Assembly: GCF_905475395.1 (NCBI RefSeq) | Contig: NC_058338.1 | Coordinates: forward strand, 5,842,935 to 5,906,934 | Direction of reading: 5' to 3' | Source of the DNA: Chrysoperla carnea | Lineage: Eukaryota > Arthropoda > Insecta > Neuroptera > Chrysopidae | Length of the DNA stretch: 64,000 nucleotides | Part shown: positions 12,046 to 22,189 of the stretch, piece after piece | Layout: each line of letters starts with the position of its first letter | Numbering within the stretch: the stretch's first letter is position 1 | Notes under the pieces: model-generated | The model's database searches: none | What the model saw: the letters and a program-made list of their open reading frames with translations, nothing else | Told to the model about the DNA's origin: nothing | Translations under genes and position numbers: made by a program

Positions 12046-12460
12046 GTCATAAATCACTATTCTGTCAGGGGGTTGGAATTTAAATAATCATAAATATATC
12101 TCACTCTTTAAAATCATGTTCTCCTATTACAAAATATTAAAAATATGTACAAAATGGCTTGGTTATGCTAAAATTTGAAACTTTTTAATAGGAGAACATG
12201 TCATATTGTTAATCTCACTCATGTTCTCCTATTACAAAATATTTAAAAAAATACTTATTTTGCTTGCTTTTTTGTTGTACATGCTAAAATTAATTCTTGC
12301 TAAATAAAATTTTATAAGATTTTGGAATAGGAGAACATGTTATATCACAAAAAAAAGAATTAATTATGTTAGTCCCACTTTCCTACTTATGTCATAAATC
12401 AATCTTCTGTCAGGGGGTGGGAATTAAAATAACATAAAATATACCTCGCTCTCTTACTTA
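12046..12460. repeat. Nested repeats with two inverted-repeat units
   Basis: Two small palindromic units, 12115-12200 and 12220-12339, each begin with CATGTTCTCCTATTA and end with its reverse complement or a close variant (AATAGGAGAACATG). They are enclosed by a direct repeat, GTCATAAATCA then TTCTGTCAGGGGGT, at 12046 and 12391. It looks like duplicated miniature inverted-repeat elements inside a larger repeated unit. No coding capacity. Confidence 0.7.
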
Positions 12461-12549
12461 TGTGTGGCTTTTGGCTCTCATAATAATTTTCTAAAAAAAT
12501 TGATTTTCTCCGGCATAATTACTTTTTTAATTAAAAATTAATCGGGAAA

Positions 12550-12618
12550 ATGCTAGATTCGAACCGAGGTACTCTCTAACAGGGGGCGACTGGGCTAGCC
12601 ACCACTCCACCTTTGACA
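12550..12618 (-). repeat. tRNA-like sequence, minus strand
   Basis: Read on the minus strand it has a GTGGAGTGGTGGCTAG A-box-like segment and GGTTCGAATCT as B box at tRNA-like spacing. The stems are poor. It is probably a tRNA-derived SINE fragment rather than a tRNA gene. Confidence 0.4.
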
Positions 12619-12639
12619 TGTTATTTTTATCAATAATGT

Positions 12640-13888
12640 AATATACATACCTTTTACTCACCTTTTTATGAATAAACTTGTCTTCTTAAACTTTTTTATT
12701 ATTAGTATTTATTTTTCTTTGTACCTTTTTCGGTTTGATTTGTTGGGTTTGAGTGAAATTTATATAAAATAATAGCAAATTTATTTATTATATCAATAAT
12801 GTTGTTGGGTGAACGCAAGCTAAATCGGTTTCTATGGTTTGTCACCTCTATCTATTAATAATAACTCTATGATATCATCAGTAACTGCTCCCAACTCAGC
12901 AGGTACATAAAGCCATCTATCGTTTTTCAACTGAACTAAATTTGTTAAGTTATTAATTATTTAAAATTTTAAATAAAATTACAACAAAAGAGGGAAAGTG
13001 ATTGAATTTCTGAATCCTAAAATGTATTTGTAAACAAAATAATTTGGCTTAGAATATAAACTTATAATATCTGCCAAATTTTTAAATGCAAAAATTGAAA
13101 AAGAATTTGGCCTGGTACGTGGTACGAACTTTATTATCTGCCAAATATATTTAGAAAAATTCTTGGCGATAATTGACGTGCAGAAAATTTATGTACCTAG
13201 CTAATCAATTCAAAAAAAAGAAAACAAACAAAACAAAAGTTATAAAACACTGAGAAAAGTGTTAAAAAATTATAAATTTGTTTTAGTCGACTTGTATTGA
13301 AAGTTGTTTGAGACTTGTTTAGCACCGAATTACCTAATAGAATAAATTATTAATTTTTCATCAGTGAAAGTAGGCGACAATAGTTATATTTCATTACATC
13401 AATATAAATGGAATCAACGAACAATTGATTACAGCCATGAAATTGTTAAAATCAATGTAAAACAGCTTATTGATATTTTAATTATTACGATTATTTTTCA
13501 AAACGGAAATTATTGTTATCGTTGATTCACACGGATATTCCAAAAAAAAAAAAAAAATGTGTATAGTAGATTCTAAAAACCAGAGATGTGTATTTTAAAC
13601 TTAGATCGCTTTTCATAACTATATCTTCTATTGTAACCAGTCTGATATTGTCTAAAGGATATTGGTTGTTGAATTATTAAAAAATTCATTAATTTTGAAT
13701 ATATATTGGAAAGTAAATATTGTAAATTGATTTTGTTGTTTGATTATGTAAAAATATATCAAAATTTTCAAACAATTAATCCATTGGTGTTTCTATTATA
13801 TTGAGCTTATGAATTTTTATCCAAGTCAATTAACTATCCCGAAAAGAGTTTACAAGAAATTTGAAGGCTACAGCTTTCAAATGAAATT
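12640..13888. other. Intergenic, AT-rich
   Basis: No gene, RNA or clear element was recognised in this stretch before the pogo-like element. Confidence 0.5.
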
Positions 13889-13889
13889 A

Positions 13890-14277
13890 CAGTCAAACCT
13901 GGATAAGCGAGAGTTCAAGGGAGCACAATCCATTCTCGCTTTTAGAGGTTTCTCACTAGCCCGAGTTGCTCGCTAATGCGGGTACATGGGTAACGTTTCT
14001 TTCTTATAGATGTACGCAGCAATAACAAGTATGTATGTATTTTTATTGTAGCTATAGTTCCTCTTAAATAATATAAATAAATGAAGCTCGACTGTCGCTT
14101 ATAGAGGTTATAAGTAGCACTTACGGAGGTCCATGAGGGAAAAACGACTCTCTCTAACAAAGGTTTCTGTTTCTCACTAATAGAGGTTTTGGGAGCTTAA
14201 AATGACGGGTTCTGGCTCTTTCCCTCACTTATAGAGTTTTCTCACTTATCCAGTTCTCACTTACCCAGGTTTGACTG
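13890..14277. mobile_element. Pogo/Tigger-like MITE (388 bp)
   Basis: Terminal inverted repeats CAGTCAAACCTGG ... CCAGGTTTGACTG are flanked by TA on both sides (13888-13889 and 14278-14279), the target duplication of the Tc1/mariner/pogo group. The CAGT..AACCT start is characteristic of pogo/Tigger ends. The interior repeats motifs such as CTCACTTATAGAGGTTT. No transposase. It inserts about 215 bases upstream of the Atg14 start codon, so it may contribute to that promoter. Confidence 0.75.
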
Positions 14278-14492
14278 TATTTTAAAAATCTCTTCAACAG
14301 TGGAAAAGCGTTAATTCATCTCCGACCATACGTAATAAAATATTATACGACCACGTGTTATTTTAAGACTTTTCTTCTTTCCTTTTAAATTCCTACTTCC
14401 ATAATGACATGTATGTATATAGTGATCTAAATTGATTATAAACATCTATGTATGTTTGTATTATAAAGTTGAGGATCATAGAACATGTATGT

Positions 14493-17400
14493 ATGAGTGA
14501 TGTTGAAACCAGTGATTTGGTTTTACTTATGGCGACTGTAAATGACAGTAGTGATGAAAGTGTAGCTCCAAAAGATTTTCACTTATCATCGTCGTTAGAC
14601 AGTGGCAGTGTATTTACATTTAATCATCAAATTTGTCAGTTATGTAATAATTTTAGAAAAACATTTTATTGTAAACAATGCATTCGTAATGGTGATTTTA
14701 CATATTCTACCTCCAGTTATTCAGAAAGGTAATAGTTATACACCATTGTAATGCATACAGAAACCAGCTGTTTAATGTCAAAACAAAGGGTTTCTTTTAT
14801 TATGAATCTGTTTGTTTTTTGATCAGAAAATCAATTCATAATGGGTTTTTTTTTTAATATATTTATGGTTTTTTTTAAGGTTTTCTGAAAAACAATTACG
14901 TCTTCATAGTTTAAGAAATTCAAAACAACTTGTTCAAGAAAAATGTGAAAAGCTATTGAAAAAGAAAATTAATTACGATCAACTGGTAATTAAAAAATTT
15001 TATATCTTATTTTTCTTAAATTTTATTTCAAACAATATAATGTTTATTAATAGCTCTTTTCTTGGTATAAAATGTGACTGTTAAAATTCAAGGATTAAAG
15101 ATGAATCATTTAATTTTGAAACATTTTTCCATGTGGTTCCACAAACTCGTATTTTTTATCGTTTTAAAATTCGTCACATTTATCAAAAACTTTTTTTACG
15201 ATATTAAAACAATCTAAAAAATGACGCAAAAAGACCTATTTTTAGCGTTCAATTAAAATTATAAATAATGGAGATAGACTTCCGGAAACTTCTTTTCTTT
15301 AAATGTCTTAAATATTAATATTTTATGAAATATTGACGAAAAATCCTTTTTTTTTATAATATGGAGGGTAGAGATAAGGAGAATCATCTCTGTATATAAA
15401 AAGTGTCCTTCGAAAAGCAGCAAATAAGGGTGTCGCTGCTATAGCAAAAGTGTAAGTTTTAAAAGAAGTGCTCAAAGTATTAAGAGTAAGATAAAGATAT
15501 AAACAAGTTGTTCGAGAAGGATAGAGAATTTCATATCAAACACCTCCTGCTACACAAGCGCCATTCTGGTCAATTTTGTAACTGTTATTTGCTGTTTTTA
15601 GATGGAAACTTTTTTACTTTAACTCCTATTTAAGATAGTTATCCTTATCTCTACCCTCCATAGTTTATAACTTTTAAAATTAATGGTGTATTTTTACGAA
15701 AAATTTTCTTTACACCATTTTGAACTTGCCTAAACTGTACGGTTTTCAAAAAAATGTTTCGAACAAAAAAAAGTGTTAATCTATCTCTTACCAGTTATGG
15801 AATTGGCTGAGCTTTTCATTGAGCCTGGAAACCTAGATCAAGTTTATTGCCTGCATAAGATGTGCGCTTATCTACCTAAAATTTTTTTGCTTGAAACAAT
15901 TTTATCGATAAAAGTTATTTTTCTATATAAAATAAAACTGGTGTTAAGCGAACGTTTATCGCAAGAAAAAATATCACTTTCATCTTCTGCCAGTCGAGAG
16001 ATGAAGCTATTTCTAGCTTCATCTGTCTAGATAGTATAGCTAGAAATAACTTGATCAAAAGATGAAAAAATAATTTTAATAAAATTGTATAATTTCAAGA
16101 TCTCCGAGACAAAACAATGTAACCAAAGAATTGTATATTTACGAAAATTGATTGATGCTACAAAGAAACGGAAAACAACGGCAGTTGAACAACTAGGACA
16201 AATTAAAAAGAAAAATCATGATTTGAAAATGCGTTTACCTCGTTATCGAGATCGAGTTTTAGTTTTAGAACGGTAATTTGTAAACGATTATTTCGAATAT
16301 TTTTTTTTGTTTGGTTTGATTATGGGAATTAATTTTTGTTATAGATGTGTGGAAGATTATCCACAAGGAATTGTTGCCAAAAAGAATGAGATTGACGAAA
16401 GTTTAAAAGAATTAAAAAAATTGACGCATAAACATATTGAAAAATTAATTAAATATATATTTCCAATTTCAAAAGTATTACCGACTCCCCCACAAAGGTA
16501 AGCTTCCTAATACGGTACTCGATCTTTTAGTATTCCAACTTTTCTTTTGACGACCGAAATTCTATTTTTCTTTGGAGAAGTGTGTTATTCTACAAAACAA
16601 TTGAATTAACGAATCAAAGAAAATTCTAAATTTTTACAGCAGTGTCGAAAGCACATTAAGTTCACGCAGTAATGAAGATAGTGTTAGTGAAGTATTAGCT
16701 GAAGCTCAACAAACCGTGTATGTTCGTGACAGATGGATTCAACTCTCAGATCATGAAACCTCTGGTGGTGTTCGATATCGAATTGTAGCACCAACTTTAC
16801 CTGGTTCCGGTGATTTTTCTAGCTATAATGATTGGGGTAAATTGTTTATTTATTATATTGATAAGTTTTAAACAATAATTAAATTGAATTTGTTTGTTAA
16901 ATAGTTGCATCACATAAAGATTCTGAAGGCAGTATGCTTAGTGGATCTGGTGAAGGTTGTGTTTCAAAACTGGAACAGAATGTAGCATTTACAATAAGTG
17001 CTGCTTTAACATATACAGCACAATTAGTAAACGTTTTAGCATTTTACTTAGATGTGCGTTTGCCTTATAAAATGACATACAGGTAAATAGACCGTTGAAC
17101 AAAAAGGATGCATTCATACATTTTTGAAACTTCGTGAGTGACTTCATTTTGGCGAGCCTACCAAATTTGCTCTCTAGGAATTTTTTCGAATTAATGGTAT
17201 CAAGTGATCATAGTGTTCGACAAATTCCCTACTGTGTTTTTTCAGCCCGATAGCTTTAATATGACGTTATCATGCTCATTTGAAGAAAGTCGTAGGGAGA
17301 AAGTTTAGTAAACTTGCTAAATGGAAGCAACTCACGAAGTTTCAAAAAGTGTATTAAAGTCTTAGAAAATATTAAAACTTGACATGAATTTTGTTTTTTT

Positions 17401-18139
17401 CAGTGATTTTAGTAGCGGTTACATGTCAGAAGGACAATTTGCACGACGTGTAGCACGATTAAATGCAAATGTCTTGCATCTATGTTTTTCACAAAGTGTA
17501 AATCCATATTTATTACGGCCAACGGCTACCATACATAATATTTTATGCTTAATTAATCCAGAACTTAGTGATTTGGGAAGGTGAGACTCAAATATCTTGT
17601 CATTTATTTAATTTTATATGTATTTTTAAATTTTGTTTTTTTATTTTTAAAGGCGAGGTCCAGTGGAAATTGACCCGAAAGAAGCATTTTTTTTAGAGCA
17701 ACAATTAAGTCGAGATTTGGAAAATAGTGAAGAAGATTCTGGATCTGAAGATGATATTTTACCATGGGAATGGGAATCTGTAAGTAATAAATAATTTTTT
17801 GGATCAACATTTTTTAAAACGCAACAGTTTTTGTACTGCTAGCGGTTTATAATACCTTGAGAACCGTCCATTTTCTAACCCTGGTTCTTTAAGACTAAAA
17901 TTATTGAAAATTAGTCTAATTTTAATAAACATCCTGTACGTGACAATTTGTGTTTTCAGGTACCACATGTTCAATGCCCTGAAGTCGGTATATTGGCAAT
18001 GGGATCAAATCATAACGGTGTTGCTGGAGGTTCACAAGTCTCAACAGTCGGTACCACAAGTATTGCTGGCGGTTTGGTGACAAGTGCTGCTGCCAGTATC
18101 GCTTCATTGTGGCGCGGTTGGACAGCTGGAGGACGATAA
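14493..18139 (+). CDS. Atg14: Atg14/Barkor autophagy protein
   Basis: Nine coding exons: 14493-14728, 14880-14985, 16100-16272, 16345-16497, 16640-16836, 16905-17082, 17404-17580, 17653-17779 and 17960-18139. They give 508 residues; human ATG14 has 492. The family recruits the PI3-kinase complex I (Vps34, Vps15, Beclin 1) to the ER to start autophagosomes. The two CxxC pairs (C48/C51 and C60/C63, the latter CKQCIRNGDF) match the N-terminal cysteine repeats needed for ER targeting. Coiled-coil exons follow at about residues 80-215, then the conserved block FTISAALTYTAQLVN and FARRVARLNANVLHLCFSQ. The C-terminal helix (TSAAASIASLWRGWTAG) matches the membrane-curvature-sensing BATS end. An in-frame ATG at 14448 would add 15 residues. 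AATAAA signals follow from about 18208. Confidence 0.95.
15362..15660. mobile_element. TA-flanked MITE in Atg14 intron 2 (299 bp)
   Basis: Perfect 19-bp terminal inverted repeats (TGGAGGGTAGAGATAAGGA and its reverse complement), with TA on both outer sides (15360-15361 and 15661-15662). No coding capacity. The size, perfect ends and TA target point to a Tc1/mariner-type miniature element. Confidence 0.8.
15747..15800 (+). repeat. Short copy related to the window-start repeat
   Basis: CAAAAAAATGTTTCGAAC and a later CTATCTCT match the beginning of the window. It lies just outside the 299-bp MITE in the same intron. Confidence 0.4.
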
Positions 18140-21100
18140 ATATATATAAACACACACACACACACAAAAGATGATAATAACAATATTTTGTTAATAACGT
18201 AAAAAAAAATAAAATTTAAAAAGGTGCTTTAATTTAAAAAAAGATGAAAAAAAGAACATCATTTTCTAAAAAACAAAAAATAATGAGAAAAAAAAAATGG
18301 AAAATGTACATATTTTTGTATTTAAATAAAAAAAAAAGCAAACACACGACATTGTATTTTATAAGGAAAAATTAAATTAAAATATAACTTTAAAATTACC
18401 AAGTATTTCATTGTAACAACTTAACAAGAAACAAATAAATAAAATAATGATGCTTTTTTGTTTAATTCTTTTGTTTTTTAACCCCCGAACTAAAAAAAAA
18501 GGGTGTCATAAGTTTGACCGCAAAGTGTGTGTGACTGTGTGTTTGTTTGTTTGTGGTATCGTAGCGCTTAAACGGATGAACCAATTTTAATTTTTTTGGT
18601 TTCATTTGAAAAATAATTTAATGGAGAATGTACACAAGTAACATTTTTTTAATATTAATAAAATTGTAGAAAATAAAATTTATCCCCTGTCGGTCTAAAG
18701 TGAATTCAACAGAGCAACATACGCGATTAGAGACAAAACATTCAAATGAACTGTATGAAATTAATTATGTTTGAAAAATCTGTAGTTCAACTTACTTCGA
18801 CCACTGACGCTTACCTGGTGAAAATTTTTTGCAAATTTCGGGAAAATGGTTTATTATAGAGAAAATATTGGAATTTATGGGATTAAATAAATGATATTGA
18901 AAGAATTTTTTGATTTAAACATAAAAAGTTTATTATAAATTAATTTTTCGCGACAAAAAATAAAACACAAAATATTTTTTAAAATAAGGATTATTATAGT
19001 TATCCAAATTTTTGGGTGTATTTTTTTTTTATAAATCGGAAGGGAGGGAATATACACTTAAAAATGAATGTGCGTAATACATTTAGCAAAAAATATGCAG
19101 TTAAAGTTATCATAAAATATTTTTAGCTAAAAATTATTTCTTAACTAATAATTTCATACGCGAGAAAGCCCTATTTTTCAAACAAATTTTTATTGCACAC
19201 CAAAAAAACAAAGAAAAACAATATTCTTCTACACACAAAATTTGTTTGTTTAAAGTTTTTACATAGATGTTTATACTAAACTTAAATCGCTAAATTATTT
19301 GGACTAGACAAATTTACTATCACTTTTATACAAATAAATACTTCACTCCAACTTGTATCTTTTCGTCAATTAAATCGAAGAAAGCCTGCTCATATAATAT
19401 TAAAAAATTTGATATCTACGGGAACGAGTTTGCCATCTATGTTTAGTATACACATCTGTGTATTTGAAAATTATTTATTACCGAATTCAAAATCGAGGAC
19501 AAATATTTTTTTATATCTACGTTCTATTTTGTGCATATAAAGTATTCTTATTCAATTTTAACAGATCGAGAGGAAATTTTACTTTTGATAAAATTCTCAG
19601 TCGAGTTTGAAATAGTTGAGATTTCTTTTTTTAAAACGTTGCCACTATTCATACCCGACAAAAAATTTTACTAAAAAATATTCAATTTTACCTTGATCCA
19701 TCAAAAATCGTAGGCTTGAAAAGAATAAATTACAAAATTGTTTTCGGTAAAAGTTCGAAAATCATGCAAAAATTCAAATATTTACCTTTATCGAAAACAA
19801 TATGGTAAACCTGAAAAATATTGATCCCAGACTTACATTTTAGTAATAAATAATTATTAATAATTTTCAAATAAAAAAATAAATTAACTTTAGTACAGTG
19901 ATCGTCAAAGAAAGTGAGACAATTGTTGAGATTCTCAAAAAAAATGCAATTCAATTATAAATGTTAATTATATTTGGGATATTTTATAGATGTTTCAGCA
20001 ACGATGAGCCTTCGAAATCTTCTATTTATCTGAAAGCAGGATGGAATCTAATCTGCGCATAATCACGAGCTTAAAAGAGTTAGAAAGCGTTCAAAGAACT
20101 TCGAGAACAACACTCAAAATCAAGGAGATCGGTATATTTGATATTCGAGAGAGGAAAAAAAATTCGTAAAAAATGCTAGCCAAAGATGGAATAAGCTATA
20201 TTTACTTTTTTTCTACGTTTAAAAATGTCTCAAATCCTTTGCCAATCAATGCCCGGAGAGTCACATGACGTGTTACAAATGTTTATCTCGTGTAACTGTG
20301 ATGAAATTTGTAAATTTCATAATTATAGCCCATTTGATAGTTATTTCAAAATGGCTGATATTTTAAGAGGCTGTTGTCAAAAGGTCTATTGTGATTTAAA
20401 TTAGATCATTGGGTTTCCTGTACTAAGACCTATCAAACAACTTATCAGATAAACATTTGTATGTTTGATGGCTCTAGGAAAAAATTCCAATAACTTCCTA
20501 TTGAAATGAATCGGGAATTCAGATTTAGTAACTCATTCAAAATTTATAATCGAAAGGAACTGAAAAAAGTTTTTAATTTCTTGTTTATTCTTTTTGAAAA
20601 CTATTATTGAATAGGAATAAATTGGAAAAAAATAAATCCCGTTTCATAGTTTCGTTCAATAGAAAGTCTATTGGAATTTCTTACTAAGCGTGACACATTT
20701 AGTGATACTAGAAAAAAAAAATAGCGCAGTTACAGAAATATACCCAATATTTTTGGTTAACTTTTTTTTATTTTTGTAAATTAAAGTGTAAACTTTGATT
20801 AAAATCAATATTAATTAACGGTTAATATATTGGGTGTACCTTCAAGACGTCGTAAAAATTTTAAGATCATTGTTCAATACTTATAATTATCCAATAAAGA
20901 ATAAAGAATTATCCAATCTTTAAACTCCCTCGCGTCTTGACAATAGCCTCTGTGGCTATTCTTCGAATTCGATTGATTATAAAGTTTAGTGAAAAAATTT
21001 TCGATGTTACATTTTAAACAACGCGAACGATTTCCTTAGCGAGAATAACTAAAAATGGACAATTTTTTCGACACGATCACTTTTATACATCAATTTCGAT

Positions 21101-21422
21101 GAAATCAATCAATAAAAATAATCATACACAAAAAAACTGCCCATATTTGATCAGAGTGGCCAAAAAATTACATCTTATCCAAAAACCAGTCAATCTGTCT
21201 AATTTACTCGTACTCATTTTAATGGACAACCTTACGAATTTCTATCAAAAAAGTGTTAAAAGGGGCACATCTGGTGAGTCTTTAACAAAAATCACACTTC
21301 TTCGGAGAAAAGTGAAAGCCCGGTCATCCAAAACATGCTGGAATATCAAAGGGTCAGCCTGAGATGTCAAACAAATTATCCTTCTTTAAAAAAAGATGAA
21401 TGAGCCCGATTGAGGCGCCCTA
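18140..21422. other. Intergenic region between Atg14 and RNF19
   Basis: It holds the Atg14 3' UTR, an AC microsatellite at about 18150, and a copy of the dispersed repeat family at 18481-18660 (CCCCGAAC, GGGTGTCATAAG, CGCTTAAACGGATGAACCA). The stretch from about 20900 to 21360 may contain decayed Tc1-like transposase sequence on the minus strand, but this was too weak to call. No gene was recognised. Confidence 0.5.
18481..18660 (+). repeat. Dispersed repeat family copy 2
   Basis: Same family as 2190-2350 and 26330-26520, in plus orientation and immediately after the Atg14 3' UTR. It shows the family's conserved order: CCCCGAAC, a GT-rich tract, GTATCGTAGCGCTTAAACG, then a TTTCATTTGAAAAATAATTT-like block. 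Confidence 0.6.
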
Positions 21423-21625
21423 CCCTAATGGAAAAAATATCCGAAGAAAGAATAAGTCTTTGAAAAAGTCTTAGAAACTCTGAATAATTCTGAATTTCTC
21501 AACGTTTTTAGACTGTCTAATTCAGACTTAATAAGTCTAGATAACTATGAATTACAGTCCAAAAACTCAAAGAAATTCAGAGTTCCTAAGACTTATCCTT
21601 TCTTCAAATATTTTTTCCACCAGGG
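21423..21625. mobile_element. TA-flanked MITE (203 bp)
   Basis: Inverted ends of about 35 bp: left CCCTAATGGAAAAAATAT, then GAAGAAAGAATAAGTC; right, read on the minus strand, CCCTGGTGGAAAAAATAT, then GAAGAAAGGATAAGTC. TA lies on each side (21421-21422 and 21626-21627). Related ends appear at 41423-41568 (CTGGTGGAAATATTT), which suggests one family. No coding capacity. Confidence 0.7.
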
Positions 21626-21957
21626 TAGTCCGGCCATTCGGTATTCCAGCTTGTCTCTTGACGATCAGGGTTTTATTACTCTTGAGCGAAGAATTATTTT
21701 AGTAAAAGAGCTACTAAATAAGCTCCTAATAACATTTCTCTCAGAAGATAAGTATTCCATTTAAATAAAATGTACATTTCACTTATAACGGCTATCGAAT
21801 AACGATCATAATGGGAGATCTCTTTAACGTCGTTATAACCAGTTTGAACCGTAATTTTTACTAAATATTTTAAGGAATTATTCTCAAAATTTGCATAACA
21901 TTTTGAAGGTACATCTTGTATACTCTTGTGTTTTTTAAATAATTTCCCATAGTACAT

Positions 21958-22112
21958 CAATGAGTGTGAGAGAGTACATATACATTAAGTAACGTGTATA
22001 AGAAAGATACTATTATATGTCTGTTTACATGTTTCTATTGCTACTGCAGACATATAATAGCATCTTTCTTAAACACATTGCTGAATGTATATGTACTCTC
22101 TCACACTCATTG
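21958..22112. repeat. 155-nt near-perfect hairpin
   Basis: Two arms of about 66 bases (21958-22023 and 22047-22112) fold back with only a few mismatches and wobble pairs around a 23-base loop. The outer 29 bases, beginning CAATGAGTGTGAGAGAGTAC, pair perfectly. It lies 78 bases beyond the stop codon of the minus-strand RNF19 gene, probably in or near its 3' UTR. The stem is longer than a normal miRNA precursor, so a fold-back MITE or a long-hairpin siRNA source is at least as likely. Confidence 0.8.
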
Positions 22113-22189
22113 AAGTAGTATGAGAAATGATTTAAAAAACAGATTGTATATATGTATATATATATATATATTATAATTTATATTAGCAA

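Noticed and set aside
16003-16026. Perfect 10-bp palindrome GATGAAGCTA-TTTC-TAGCTTCATC in Atg14 intron 2
   Set aside because: Short, intronic, and without poly-T or other context; likely chance.
20900-21362. Tc1-like transposase remnant on the minus strand
   Set aside because: One short stretch (NRIRRIATEAIVKTRG) is faintly like a Tc1 C-terminus, but no DDE motif or terminal repeat supports it.
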